A stretch of 64,000 bases of DNA from Pseudofrankia coriaricola (GCF_001854805.1 NZ_MBLO01000080.1:55986-119985), one strand, 5' to 3'. Counted from the first letter of the stretch, positions 16,784 to 25,714 are shown. Notes: generated from the sequence alone by a model not told the origin. Translations and numbers: made by a program.

Positions 16784-17257
16784 TCAGTAATCATGGAGAT
16801 GGCTGGTCAGGAGGGTCGCGATGCGGTCCATGTCGGCGGCGGGGACCCGGCGTTGCTCTGGTTCGCGCAGATACGCGAACACGTCCGGACCGCGCTCGGG
16901 CGGGGACAGGTCGGGGGCCCGCGGGATGACGTGGACGTGCAGATGCTCGAAGCCCGTGGCCTCGCCGAAGCAGGCGACATAGGTCTTCTGGCAGCCGAGC
17001 ACCGTGGCGAGTGCGTTGCTCAGCCGCCAGGTCACCAGTCCCAGTTCCGCCGCCTCGGCAGGCGTGAGGTCCGCGACCGACAGGACGTGGCGGCGGGCGA
17101 CGACGACGAGCCAGCCGGGCATGGCAGTTGTGAACGCGTGCGCCACCCGCCAACCGTCACCGAGAAGGATCCGCTCTCTGGGCGGGAGACTCGCCGACTC
17201 GACCTCATTCTGCGCGCAGGAAAAACAGCCAGTCCCGGACGGCTCCCCGTCAACCAT
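16784..17257 (-). CDS. HIT family nucleotide-binding protein
   Basis: 157 residues. The histidine triad HLHVHVIPR is present, preceded by FGEATGFEHL, and the N-terminal CFSCAQNEVE gives the zinc-binding Cys pair seen in many HIT proteins. HIT proteins hydrolyse or transfer nucleotides from dinucleoside polyphosphates and similar compounds. The frame is open to 17566, but the extra N-terminus is the remnant of a different gene (endonuclease V), so I start at ATG 17257, directly before the HIT sequence. Expression may depend on the old upstream promoter. Confidence 0.82.
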   Translation of the reverse strand: MVDGEPSGTGCFSCAQNEVESASLPPRERILLGDGWRVAHAFTTAMPGWLVVVARRHVLSVADLTPAEAAELGLVTWRLSNALATVLGCQKTYVACFGEATGFEHLHVHVIPRAPDLSPPERGPDVFAYLREPEQRRVPAADMDRIATLLTSHLHDY

Positions 17258-17399
17258 GAGATCGACGCTACCGGCGCGGGCGGATTCCGCCCAGCAACGG
17301 ATCAGGGACCAGAAGTCGACTATCCGATCGCCGGGGGCAGGGGACGCCACGGATCTTCCGGAGGCTACGGCGCATCGAGATGTGCAGTGATTCCGAGCG

Positions 17400-17566
17400 C
17401 CCATGCCACCCACCTCATACGACACGTCCAGCCCGGCGACCGTCGCCGCACCCTCACCCAACCCGCTGGCCAGCTCCACCCGCCACCGCAACCGCGACTG
17501 CCGCGCCTCCGCCTCAGCCACCAGCGCCGGCGAGACCCCCTGAGAGCCAGGCTCGAGCCCGGTCAT
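17400..17566 (-). pseudogene. Endonuclease V N-terminal remnant fused to the HIT frame
   Basis: The first 50 or so residues of the long minus frame read AEAEARQSRLRWRVELASGL and then ATVAGLDVSYEV. The VAGxDVSY block with its catalytic Asp is the hallmark opening of endonuclease V (deoxyinosine 3' endonuclease). The remaining two thirds of that enzyme are missing, and the frame drifts through unrelated residues into the HIT gene. Confidence 0.6.
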
Positions 17567-17762
17567 CCGTCAATCCATTCACGATGGTGTTGAAGCCTCT
17601 GGTGAGCCTCGCAGCCTTCCGGAATCCGACAGATCTCGACCACCGCTCCCATCTCGTCAGACTTGCTCCGGGGCATGGTCAGCCGCTCCGCACCGCACCG
17701 CCCCAGCCGAATAGCGGGTTCTATCGCGTCGTGTCGCGCGGTGATGGCACTCAGTCGGTGGA

Positions 17763-18833
17763 CTAGTACCTGAGCCGGCGAACGGAGATCGCGGTGAGGA
17801 TGCGGACCGCGATGACGACAAGCAGCGCGAGGGCCCGAGTGGTGAGCCCGACAGGTCCGGAGGTCACGACGCCGACAGTGCCGAGAATGCCCACGACGGC
17901 AAGGCCGGCGACCACGACGCTGAGGATCGCGTCCCGGCTGACCAGATACCAGAGATGCCGCCGCAGGGGTGCGGTGAGCTGGCGCAGCCACCAGGTCAGG
18001 TAACCCAGAGCCAGGGCCTCGGTGACGATCCAGATGATCGCGAAAGGGAGCTGGACCCGGCCCATGGCCTCGCCGACGATGGTCAGGGACCTGGCGACCA
18101 GAATGGTGAAGACGAAGACCGCGAGGCAGGTCCGCGAGACGATGGCGTGGACGGTCACGCGCAGGTTGTGCTGCGCGACCGTGTCTTGAGGGTTGGCGGC
18201 GGCGGCTCGGATAAGCCCTTCGCCGGCCTGGCGGAGATTGTTGGTCCGGAGGTCCAGGACGGCGAGGTTGTTCCGGGCGGCGGCGTCGCCGGGTTCCACC
18301 CGGAGCGCCTCCTCGAAGGCCGACCGCGCACGGATGGGATCACGCTCCATGAGGAGCCTGCCGTAGACGACATGCGGCGCGGATTTGTGAGGAGCCAGTC
18401 GCAGCGCCTCGGTCGCGGCGTGGAGTGCCTGGTGTTCCGAGGCCAGGGCGTGGGCGGTGTCGGCGAGCTGGATCCAGGCCTGCCAGCGGTGTGGCGCCAG
18501 GATGGTGGCGCGCTGGGCGGCGTCTCGGGCAAACCAGTACTGCCCGAGCTTCTCGTAGGCAAGGCTGGCCAGCCGGTGACCCCACTCCTCCTCAGGGCTG
18601 ACCGCGATGGCCCGCTGGGCCGTCTGGAGCGCGCTCGCGTGCTCGCCCAGGCCCAGCAGTGTCTGGGCGAGCAGGCACAGCACCCGCGGGTCGTCCGGCT
18701 GTTCGCCAAGCAGCGCCGCGGCACGAGCCCGAGCGTCCGCGAACCGGCGGACGTCGAGCAGGTTCTCGATCGCCCCTACGGCGGCGGCACGGTCGAGGCC
18801 GGTGGCCTCGCCGGATGAAGGAGGGGAGGTCAC
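17763..18833 (-). CDS. TPR protein with four C-terminal transmembrane helices
   Basis: 356 residues. Residues about 12-215 are tetratricopeptide repeats (ALLGEQPDDPRVLCLLAQTL, SALQTAQRAIAVSPEEEWGH and RSAFEEALRVEPGDAAARNN are typical helices). Hydrophobic helices follow at about 233-255, 261-282, 302-325 and 332-350. TPRs make a protein-binding scaffold on the cytoplasmic face. The ATG overlaps the stop of the upstream AAA+ gene by 4 bases (ATGA), so the two are translated together and probably form a complex, with this protein as membrane anchor. That role is inferred. Confidence 0.8.
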   Translation of the reverse strand: MTSPPSSGEATGLDRAAAVGAIENLLDVRRFADARARAAALLGEQPDDPRVLCLLAQTLLGLGEHASALQTAQRAIAVSPEEEWGHRLASLAYEKLGQYWFARDAAQRATILAPHRWQAWIQLADTAHALASEHQALHAATEALRLAPHKSAPHVVYGRLLMERDPIRARSAFEEALRVEPGDAAARNNLAVLDLRTNNLRQAGEGLIRAAAANPQDTVAQHNLRVTVHAIVSRTCLAVFVFTILVARSLTIVGEAMGRVQLPFAIIWIVTEALALGYLTWWLRQLTAPLRRHLWYLVSRDAILSVVVAGLAVVGILGTVGVVTSGPVGLTTRALALLVVIAVRILTAISVRRLRY

Positions 18834-20221
18834 AGCCGCCTGATCTTCTTGAGGTAGGCGCGGAGGTCGGAGTAGGTGCCGTCGTCGTCGGCGAACAGGA
18901 CGACGTTGCGGGCGATGTCGAACCAGGGGCCCATCGAGGGGCGCACCTCGGTGATGGCCGCCTGCAGGTCGGGCATGCCGACCAGGCGGGCCTGGCCGGT
19001 GCTAACGCTGTCCAGGAGCGCGCGCTCAACCGCTGTCTCGCAGATGTGGGCGATGTCGGCTCCGGAGTACCCGTCGGTGGCCTTGGCCAGCCGGCCCAGG
19101 TCGATGCCCCCGACGGGCCGCTGCGCGAGGTGATGCCGGAAGATCGCCTCCCGGGCGGCCTGGTCCGGTGGCAGGACCAGCAGGGTGCGGTCCAGCCGCC
19201 CCGGGCGCCGCAGGGCCGAGTCCACGTCCCAGGGTTGGTTCGTCGCCGCCAGGACGAACACGCCCTCGTTGAGGCCGTCCACTCCGTCCAGCTCCGCGAG
19301 CAACTGGGTGACGGCCCCCCGCGTGGCTGACTGGCGGGTCTGCGAACGCTTCTGGCCCAGCGCGTCCACCTCGTCCAGGAAGACCACGCATGGGGCTTCC
19401 CGCCGGGCCAGCTGGAACAGTTCGTGGACGTTGCGCTCGCTCGAGCCCACCCACATGTCCAACACGTCGGCCAGCCCCACCGACAGGAACTTCGCCCCCA
19501 GTTCTCCGGCCACGGCCCGGGCCACGAAGGTCTTGCCGCAGCCGGGCGGCCCGTACAGCAGCAGCCCACCCCGCAGGCTCTTGCCATACATCCGCCGCAG
19601 TTCGGGGTTGCGCATCGGCGCCAGGAACGCCTGTTCCAGCCGCTTCTTGACCTGCGCCATCCCGCCGACGTCCGCCAGCGTCACCCCGGCGCCGACCACG
19701 TCCCACGCGTCGCCGGGGCCCGGCGCTCCCGGCGACGCCTCGACCGGCTCGGCGCCGACGAACGCCGGCGGGACGACGCCGTCGACATCGCGTTCCGCGG
19801 CGCCCCAGTCGAAGTCGTCCCGCGCCGGCGGACCGGCGACGGGGACCTCGGCCTCCGGCTCCGACGAGCCGGTGGACGGCCGCGCATGTGTCGGGCTGAC
19901 AGGGCTGACCGGCGCGCCGGCCGCGGCTCCGGACGAGGCATGGGTCTGCGCGCTCGGTCCGGGCGTCGGGGTCGGCTCGAGAGCCCGGACCATGAGCTCC
20001 CGGGCCTGCGCATTGTCAGGTGCCCGCCGCAGCGCCTCCGCGCACACGGCCACCGACTCGTCCCCCAGGCCCTGCAGCAACAGATGTTCGGCGAGGAGGA
20101 GCCGCAGCGGCAGATCGTCCGGCATCGCTGCGACCGCGCGCCGAAGGCTGTCGAGAAGAGGGTCAGCCCCACCTTCCCCGCCAGGAGGGATCATCACAGA
20201 CCGCATCGTAGGCCCAGACAC
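18830..20221 (-). CDS. AAA+ ATPase with N-terminal TPR-like region (CDC48/FtsH-type domain)
   Basis: 463 residues. A short TPR-like region (about 22-80) is followed by a Pro/Ser/Ala linker (about 82-170) and a classical AAA domain. The AAA domain has Walker A GPPGCGKT (224-231), Walker B CVVFLDEVDAL (278-288), sensor-1 AATN (325-328) and second-region-of-homology RRPGRLDRT (338-346) with arginine-finger candidates. The C-terminus ends in a basic helix, LRAYLKKIRRL. It should form an ATP-driven ring that remodels or unfolds a protein. The start is GTG 20221 or ATG 20206. It is coupled by a 4-base overlap to the TPR membrane protein downstream. No protease domain is present. Confidence 0.85.
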   Translation of the reverse strand: MSGPTMRSVMIPPGGEGGADPLLDSLRRAVAAMPDDLPLRLLLAEHLLLQGLGDESVAVCAEALRRAPDNAQARELMVRALEPTPTPGPSAQTHASSGAAAGAPVSPVSPTHARPSTGSSEPEAEVPVAGPPARDDFDWGAAERDVDGVVPPAFVGAEPVEASPGAPGPGDAWDVVGAGVTLADVGGMAQVKKRLEQAFLAPMRNPELRRMYGKSLRGGLLLYGPPGCGKTFVARAVAGELGAKFLSVGLADVLDMWVGSSERNVHELFQLARREAPCVVFLDEVDALGQKRSQTRQSATRGAVTQLLAELDGVDGLNEGVFVLAATNQPWDVDSALRRPGRLDRTLLVLPPDQAAREAIFRHHLAQRPVGGIDLGRLAKATDGYSGADIAHICETAVERALLDSVSTGQARLVGMPDLQAAITEVRPSMGPWFDIARNVVLFADDDGTYSDLRAYLKKIRRL

Positions 20222-20367
20222 TGCACAAACGGGACGCGGCCGTGAGCTTGGCCCCCTGGCACAGGCGCCTCCCCTTGGAATGGGGCCGCGACACCTTCAC
20301 CAACCTGACCGTGTTCCTCCGAGACGCCGCCACCGGCGGGGACGCGGTGCTGACCTGGATCGACTGA
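20221..20367 (+). other. Short open remnant, unrecognised
   Basis: The plus strand is open from 20221 through LEWGRDTFTNLTVFLRDAAT to a stop at 20367, in a gap between two minus-strand genes. It looks like a coding tail (even residue mix, clean stop), but no start is visible and I cannot name the family. Confidence 0.25.
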
Positions 20368-20413
20368 CCAGGACGTCCGGACCGGGCGCGGGCTGGTCGG
20401 TGGCCACGTCCCG

Positions 20414-21517
20414 CTATGAGCCCCGCGTCGGGGAGATCTCCCCCGATGGGTTTCTCTCGACGGCGGCCAGTGCGTCGCGGGCGCCCTGGGTCGGCGCGAT
20501 GTTGACGAGTGCCCGGTAGAGCCGGAGCAGGGCGTCCTGGTCGGTCGTGCCGGTACGTCGGCGGTCGGCATGGACTGACTGGATCGCGGCCTCGATCTGG
20601 AACCGGCCGAGAGGGGACCCGAGCGCGTGGGCCCGGCGCAGGTAGGCCTCGCCCTCGCGGATGAGGGCCGTGTCCCAGCGCTCGGGATCCTGCTGCGCGA
20701 AAGGCACGAACACGTCGCCAGGCCAACGCGCGGGGGCGCGGGACGACGAGAGCGCGATGAGCGCGGCGAGCCCCCACGCCTCGGGCTCGACTTTGAGCAG
20801 CGCCGCGACAGTGACGGCGAGATAGAGCGACTCCGCCGCGAGCGACTCGTGCGGCGCGACACGGGCGTCGGGAGAGCCGAGCGACTCCCAGTCGATCGTG
20901 TAGGCACCGTAGATCGCCTCGAGGACGAAGCCGAGCCGTTCGGGCAGGTCCGCACGGGTCGGGACGGTGAACGGAATGCCGGCGGCGCGGATGCGGCGCT
21001 TCGCCCGGACCAGACGCTGCGCCATCGTCTCTGAAGGCACGCGGAACGCGGCGGCGATGCTGGCCGCGTCGAAGCCGAGCACGGTCTGGAGCATGAGGGG
21101 GGTCCGCACCTCGGGCGCGATCGCGGGGTGGGCGCAGGCGAACAGGAGCTCCAGGCGCTTGTCGGGGATCGCATCCGGATCGACGGCGGCGAGCGGGTCG
21201 ATCGCGACGGCCGCGACGGTATCGGCGTCGGAGGCCATGGGAAGAGGCGCCGACATGCGGTGGGCAGCCGACTTGAGCACGTCGCGCTGACGGTTGCGGG
21301 CGACGGTGAGCAGCCACCCTCCGGGGTTGCCGGGGATGCCCGAGGCCGGCCAGGTGCGCAGCGCCTGCTCGAAGGCGTCGGCGAGCGCGTCCTGCGCGAG
21401 GGCGATGTCCCGGGTCGGTGCGGCGAGCAGGGCGAGCAGCCGGCCGTACGAGGTCCGCGCCGCGCCCTCGGCGGCGGCGCGGACCTCGTCGGGGACGCGC
21501 GCGGGCAGGTCGGTCAC
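20414..21517 (-). CDS. ECF sigma factor with C-terminal DUF6596-type domain (ECF42-like)
   Basis: 367 residues. Sigma region 2 is seen in RDIALAQDALADAFEQALRT followed by PGGWLLTVARNRQRDVLKS, and region 4 in RTPLMLQTVLGFDAASIAAA through RLVRAKRRIR. A C-terminal domain of about 200 residues follows (AESLYLAVTVAALLKVEPEA, GRFQIEAAIQSVHA), characteristic of the ECF group that pairs with DGPF proteins. The GTG start at 21517 overlaps the TGA of the DGPF gene (GTGA), so it is translationally coupled. A longer reading from 21610 would run deep into the partner gene. No anti-sigma factor is adjacent, as expected for this group, where the C-terminal domain is thought to regulate. Confidence 0.85.
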   Translation of the reverse strand: MTDLPARVPDEVRAAAEGAARTSYGRLLALLAAPTRDIALAQDALADAFEQALRTWPASGIPGNPGGWLLTVARNRQRDVLKSAAHRMSAPLPMASDADTVAAVAIDPLAAVDPDAIPDKRLELLFACAHPAIAPEVRTPLMLQTVLGFDAASIAAAFRVPSETMAQRLVRAKRRIRAAGIPFTVPTRADLPERLGFVLEAIYGAYTIDWESLGSPDARVAPHESLAAESLYLAVTVAALLKVEPEAWGLAALIALSSSRAPARWPGDVFVPFAQQDPERWDTALIREGEAYLRRAHALGSPLGRFQIEAAIQSVHADRRRTGTTDQDALLRLYRALVNIAPTQGARDALAAVERNPSGEISPTRGS

Positions 21518-21894
21518 CGCCTCGATGTCCACGCGCCGTCCTGCCAGTGGGTCATGCCCGGCCGTACCTCGACCGGCCCCCACGCGACCGAGGGCGCCCG
21601 CTTCGCCCACCCCAGCGCCGCGTCCAGGTCGGCGACGTCGATCACGAACGTGCCGGCGAGCTGTTCCTTGGTGTCGGCGAACGGGCCATCCTGCACGCGG
21701 AACTCGCCGTCGACGCTGCGCACGGTCGTGGTGGCCGACGAGTCGCCGAGCACCTCGGCGGAGATAAGAACGCCCGCCGCGTCAAGGTCGGCGGCGTACT
21801 TCTGGAAGGCGGCCATACCGTCCTGAACGGCGGCCTCGTCGAGCTCGCCCGTCGCCATCAGCTCCCGGTAGTGCAGCAGGATCGTGTAGCGCAT
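21514..21894 (-). CDS. YCII-related DGPF-domain protein
   Basis: 126 residues with the defining motif FRVQDGPFADTKEQLAGTF, the opening MRYTILLHYRELMATGEL, and a closing LDAALGWAKRAPS helix. DGPF proteins are small ferredoxin-like-fold proteins nearly always encoded beside ECF42-type sigma factors; their biochemical role is unsettled. I use ATG 21894, where the family sequence starts, not the upstream reading to 21933. It is the first gene of a two-gene unit with the sigma factor. Confidence 0.88.
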   Translation of the reverse strand: MRYTILLHYRELMATGELDEAAVQDGMAAFQKYAADLDAAGVLISAEVLGDSSATTTVRSVDGEFRVQDGPFADTKEQLAGTFVIDVADLDAALGWAKRAPSVAWGPVEVRPGMTHWQDGAWTSRR

Positions 21895-22430
21895 GAGACG
21901 TCCTCTCGGATCGGTTCGACGCTGACACAGCATTGACGAGTGAGGCCGGAGCAGATCGACAGGTCAGGACTGGAGGACGACCGAGCCACCCACACCCGGC
22001 ACGCTCGGGTGCGTTCTCGGTCGCGGAGGCCGGCCCGGTTCCCATTCCAGCGCCCTCCGCGGGGCGCCGGCCGTCACCGGAAGGCGCCGCGGCACTCCGG
22101 CGTCCGGGAGAGCCCGCTAGGCCCAGCCCGTCGTCACTGTGCCAACACCCACCCGCTAAGGTTCGCGGATGTCGAGGTCGACGTCAACGTCGATAGCTAG
22201 TCGGGGAGCAAGAGCCGCCATGGACCACGCTTCGTCGAGACCGTCGCCGGCCCCAGGCAGGCGCGTGCCCGAGTGGGCCGTCGTCTCACGACGTGCCCTC
22301 GAGCCCTGACAAATACCGAAGAGAAACGACCCGGAGATCAACGTGCCTAGTCGGTACAAAGTCCAAGGCCATTGCCCCCGCGCCCGGTCCGCCGCGCGAG
22401 GGCCACTCGCCCTGAGCCGGGGGTGACGGG
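21895..22430. other. Divergent intergenic region with a shared-operator copy
   Basis: No gene is seen in these 536 bases. They separate the sigma/DGPF unit (minus) from the binding-protein gene (plus) and contain the first copy of the island-wide AT-rich element at 22168-22196. Confidence 0.5.
22168..22196. promoter_or_regulatory. Shared operator-like element, copy 1
   Basis: The minus strand reads ATCGACGTTGAC (22183-22194), one of eight related elements (consensus ATCGAYGTYRAY). This copy has a TCGA-rich extension on the same side. It lies 235 bases upstream of the binding-protein gene at 22431. Confidence 0.5.
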
Positions 22431-23810
22431 ATGCTTGACAAGCAGAATGATCCCCGAAATGGCGGCTGGCCCGCATGGCGCCTCCGCCGGCGACCACACC
22501 ATGATCGGCCGTCCTCCCGCCCATGGGACGCGGTGCCCGGTCCCGCCGCCCATGCCGGGCCTCGGCGCGGCGTGGCGCGGCCCGCGGCATTCGTCGCTGC
22601 CCTGGTCACAGCGCTGGCCGCGGGCTGTTCGGCGTCCGGCGGCGCGGGCGACAACCCGGTCGCCGGCTGCGGCACCCCCGGGTACAGCGGCAACGAGATC
22701 CGGCTGGGCTTCGTCTATCCCGGCAGTGGCGCGGGCTCCACGTCCTTGAGCGCCGCCAGGGGCGGGTTCGTCGCGCGGATCGAGGAGGCGAACGCGGCCG
22801 GCGGGATCCACGGCCGCAAGCTGATCTACACCTGGCGCGACGACACCAGTACGCCCGCCCAGAACCTCGAGGTCGTCCGCGACCTCGTCGAGAACCAGAA
22901 GGTCTTCGGACTCGTCGAGGCATCCATCGCCGCCGCCCAGGGCGCAGGCTACCTGCGTGACCACAGCATCCCGGCAACGGGAATACCAGCCGAGACCTTC
23001 TGGGCGGACCACGGCTACCGCAACATGTTCGCCTACACATACCTGTTCGGCGACGGCCCGTCCGTCTCGACCTTCGGCGACTTCGCGAAGGCCCAGGGCG
23101 GCACCAAGGCAGCTGTCATCCAGAACGACGTCACCGCCGCCGGAAACGACATCGGATCGAAGATCGGCACCAGCCTGACGGCGGCCGGGATCCCGCTCGT
23201 GCCCGGCCGCTTCACCTACAACCCGAACTTCACCAACCCGGTCCAGCTGGGCCAGCAGCTGAAGCAGGCCGGGGCCGATGTCGTGACCGCGGCATTCGCC
23301 GGCACCGACCTGGCCGAGGTCGTCCGCGGCATCCACGAAGCCGGCGCACCGGTGAAGGTCATCCTTGCGCCCAGCGGCTACGACAAGTCACTGCTCAAGA
23401 CGTACGGCCAGACACTCGGCGGGCTGACCGCCGCCGTCAACTACATCCCGTTCGAGATCGGCGGCCCCGCCCACCAGAAGTACCTCCAGGCGATAAGCAG
23501 CTACGCCCCCGAAATCCAGCCACCCGACCAGGAGCTGGCCCTCGTCACCTACATCCTCACTGACCTGTTCCTCTACGGCCTCGACAAAGCCGGCGCCTGT
23601 CCCACCCGCGCCCAGTACATCGACGCCCTGCGAGCCAGCACATACGACGCCGGCGGCCTGCTGCCGGGCCCCGTCGACATGACCAAGGACTGGGGCCAGA
23701 TCGCCACCTGCTACACCTTCATGCGGGTCAACGACGCCGGTACCGGTTACGACCTCGTCCCCGGCCCCACCGGCCGCGACCGCTGGTGCGGCCACCGGCT
23801 CGACCAGTAG
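22431..23810 (+). CDS. Branched-chain-type ABC transporter substrate-binding lipoprotein
   Basis: 459 residues of the periplasmic-binding-protein type 1 (Leu/Ile/Val) family. The N-terminus is long and basic, followed by a hydrophobic segment and lipobox ALAAGC, which fits lipid anchoring. The domain then reads IRLGFVYPGSGAGSTSL, GGIHGRKLIYTWRDD, FGLVEASIAAAQG and SGYDKSLLKTYG. Such proteins also serve catabolic uptake of aromatic acids, amides and steroids. The ATG at 22431 gives an unusually long leader; a later start is possible. No LivH/M/G/F-type genes are in the window, so the permease lies elsewhere. A 17-bp terminator follows. Confidence 0.85.
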   Translation: MLDKQNDPRNGGWPAWRLRRRPHHDRPSSRPWDAVPGPAAHAGPRRGVARPAAFVAALVTALAAGCSASGGAGDNPVAGCGTPGYSGNEIRLGFVYPGSGAGSTSLSAARGGFVARIEEANAAGGIHGRKLIYTWRDDTSTPAQNLEVVRDLVENQKVFGLVEASIAAAQGAGYLRDHSIPATGIPAETFWADHGYRNMFAYTYLFGDGPSVSTFGDFAKAQGGTKAAVIQNDVTAAGNDIGSKIGTSLTAAGIPLVPGRFTYNPNFTNPVQLGQQLKQAGADVVTAAFAGTDLAEVVRGIHEAGAPVKVILAPSGYDKSLLKTYGQTLGGLTAAVNYIPFEIGGPAHQKYLQAISSYAPEIQPPDQELALVTYILTDLFLYGLDKAGACPTRAQYIDALRASTYDAGGLLPGPVDMTKDWGQIATCYTFMRVNDAGTGYDLVPGPTGRDRWCGHRLDQ

Positions 23811-23820
23811 TCCGCCAACC

Positions 23821-23858
23821 TGAACCGGCCGCGGGCCCAGCGGCCCGCGGCCGGTTCA
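23821..23858 (+). terminator. Strong terminator hairpin
   Basis: TGAACCGGCCGCGGGCC (23821-23837) and its exact complement (23842-23858) form a 17-bp stem with loop CAGC, 10 bases after the binding-protein stop codon. It sits between convergent genes. Confidence 0.75.
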
Positions 23859-24031
23859 CGGGACTTCGGGTATCGGGCTTCGGGGCCGACTGGGCAGGCG
23901 CCGTTCGGGTGGCGACTGCCAGGCCCGCCCGAGAATTCAGATTGTCGAATGCCAGCGGAATCTCCGCCGTGCCGCCGGCCGGCGACCGGCGGCCCTGGCA
24001 TGGTCTCCGGCGGGGGAGACTGACCCGCTGG

Positions 24032-25231
24032 TCAGATGGCGGAGAGGGCCAGGACCTGCAGTGCGTTGTCGTGGGAGATCTTCCGGACGTCGTCCTCGGG
24101 CAGACCCGCCAACGACTCGGTGACGAAGTCGACGGGCTCGACGACGCCCTCCGCGTGCGGCCAGTCAGAACCCAGCAGCAGCCGGTCGACCCGCACATCA
24201 GCGAGCAGGTCATCCACCCGGTCCTCCCAGAACGGCGTGACCCAGACGTGCTCCCCGAACACCTCCCGGGGATGCTCCTTGAAGTAGCCCGGATTGCGGC
24301 CGGCCACGTCGTCGAGTCGGTGCAACAGGTCCGGAATCCAGCTCGCGCCGTTCTCGACACTCGCCATCCGCAGCCCCGGGAAACGCTCGAACACCAGATG
24401 ACACAACGCCGCACCGTAGAAGTCCGTGACCGCCCGACCCTTCGTCAACACCCCCCGCAACGGCGACCGCAGAACCGACTGCTCCTCCCGCCCCGGCTCC
24501 CACATCCGCACCAACGCGTCATAACCATCAACCCCGGCATGCGTCGCCACCACGACACCCGCCTCCTCCGCCAGCCCCCAGAACCCGTCATACACCGCGT
24601 CGAACGGCGACCGGTAACCCCCCGCCACCGGCACCGGCGCGTTACGCACGTTCACCGCGACAGCACCGCCATCAAGCACCACCCGCAACTCGGCCACGGC
24701 GGCGGCCGGATCCAGCAACGGTATGTAGGGCACCGCGTACAACCGGCCCTGATACCGATAGCCCCAGTCCTCCGCCAGCCACCGGTTGAAACCATGAAAC
24801 ACCTTCGCCGCCGCGTCCGGATCGTCCCTGAGCGCCTCCTCCAGACCGACGCCAAGCGTCGGGAACAGCAGGCTGCCCAAGACCCGCTGCCCGTCCAGAG
24901 CCCGCACCCTCGCGTCCCGGTCCCGGTACTCCGCCCGGATCGGCTCCAGCACCCCGAACGCCTCCCGGATACCCCTACGCTCCGGATTCCCCCGATACCA
25001 CGCATACAGCGCCCCGGGACGCGCCACCGGGTCGAACGTCGGGTTCGCGATGTAGCTGTTGACCCTGCCCCCGACGATCAACCGACTACGCCCATCGACC
25101 TCCGCCCAGCGCACACCCCGACCACCCAACGAACGGTCCTGATACCGGGTGAACGCATCACGCGCCTCGTAGTAGTGACTGTCAAAGTCAAAGATCCACG
25201 CGTCCCGTACATCCTGTCCCACACCACCCAT
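24032..25231 (-). CDS. Amidohydrolase-family metal-dependent hydrolase
   Basis: 399 residues of the amidohydrolase-2 (ACMSD-like TIM-barrel) family. Metal-ligand candidates are the N-terminal DxH-like FDFDSHYYE, the His in VVVATHAGVDG and the late LLLGSDWPHAEG with the conserved Asp. The family decarboxylates or hydrolyses ring or acyl substrates; homologues with this FDSHYYE opening are common in catabolic islands of actinomycetes. The ATG at 25231 has only a weak ribosome site, and the operator-like element begins just 16 bases upstream, so the transcript may have a very short leader. It is divergent from a second amidohydrolase at 25715. Confidence 0.82.
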   Translation of the reverse strand: MGGVGQDVRDAWIFDFDSHYYEARDAFTRYQDRSLGGRGVRWAEVDGRSRLIVGGRVNSYIANPTFDPVARPGALYAWYRGNPERRGIREAFGVLEPIRAEYRDRDARVRALDGQRVLGSLLFPTLGVGLEEALRDDPDAAAKVFHGFNRWLAEDWGYRYQGRLYAVPYIPLLDPAAAVAELRVVLDGGAVAVNVRNAPVPVAGGYRSPFDAVYDGFWGLAEEAGVVVATHAGVDGYDALVRMWEPGREEQSVLRSPLRGVLTKGRAVTDFYGAALCHLVFERFPGLRMASVENGASWIPDLLHRLDDVAGRNPGYFKEHPREVFGEHVWVTPFWEDRVDDLLADVRVDRLLLGSDWPHAEGVVEPVDFVTESLAGLPEDDVRKISHDNALQVLALSAI

Positions 25232-25246
25232 GAGACCGCCTTCACG

Positions 25247-25276
25247 TTTCGATTGTCAACGTTGACGTCGATATAG
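25247..25276. promoter_or_regulatory. Shared operator-like element, copy 2
   Basis: The minus strand reads ATATCGACGTCAAC. The core includes the perfect palindrome GTCAACGTTGAC (25255-25266). It is positioned 16-45 bases upstream of the amidohydrolase start at 25231. Confidence 0.65.
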
Positions 25277-25543
25277 ACCGAAGCCTGACGGTGGCCGTCG
25301 TACCTGGCACCGCCAGAGCCCGCGGTGCCCGACCGCGGCAGGCCGCCTTCTACCGGGAGTAACGGACGGCCAAACCGCCGGCGCAGCCCGGTCGTGCCCG
25401 ACGAGTACCGCATCAGGTCACCAGGTGGCTCGGCCGCCCGCCGCCCGCATCGAGCCCCGTGCGACCGGGAACCAGACCGCGGGTGGAGTCCACCGCGGGT
25501 AGGCACGACACATCCACCGCCACGGCGGACGTTACCTCATATC

Positions 25544-25565
25544 AATATCGATGTCGACATTAACG
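25544..25565. promoter_or_regulatory. Shared operator-like element, copy 3
   Basis: AATATCGATGTCGACATT, containing the core ATCGATGTCGAC (25547-25558). It lies about 150 bases upstream of the start chosen for the plus-strand amidohydrolase. Confidence 0.65.
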
Positions 25566-25714
25566 ACGATCATGGCTATGGTCGAAGCCGTCCACCAGGC
25601 GACCGCCGCCGGGCGCACCGACGCCGCGGCGATGCCCGGCCGGCGCCAGCATCCAGCCCGCGGCGGCCGTCCTGGCCGCGCCGTCCCGACGGCAACGTCA
25701 CGAAAGGTGCCGAG

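Larger units (their letters stand above)
25232..25714. other. Divergent intergenic region with two operator-like copies
   Basis: 483 bases between two divergent amidohydrolase genes. One operator-like copy lies at each end (25247-25276 and 25544-25565); the GC-rich middle shows no gene. Each promoter therefore seems to have its own site. Confidence 0.6.

Noticed and set aside
25325..25714. Upstream extension of the second amidohydrolase reading frame
   Set aside because: It runs through the operator-like element and is Pro/Arg-rich with no conserved residues; GTG 25715 fits better.
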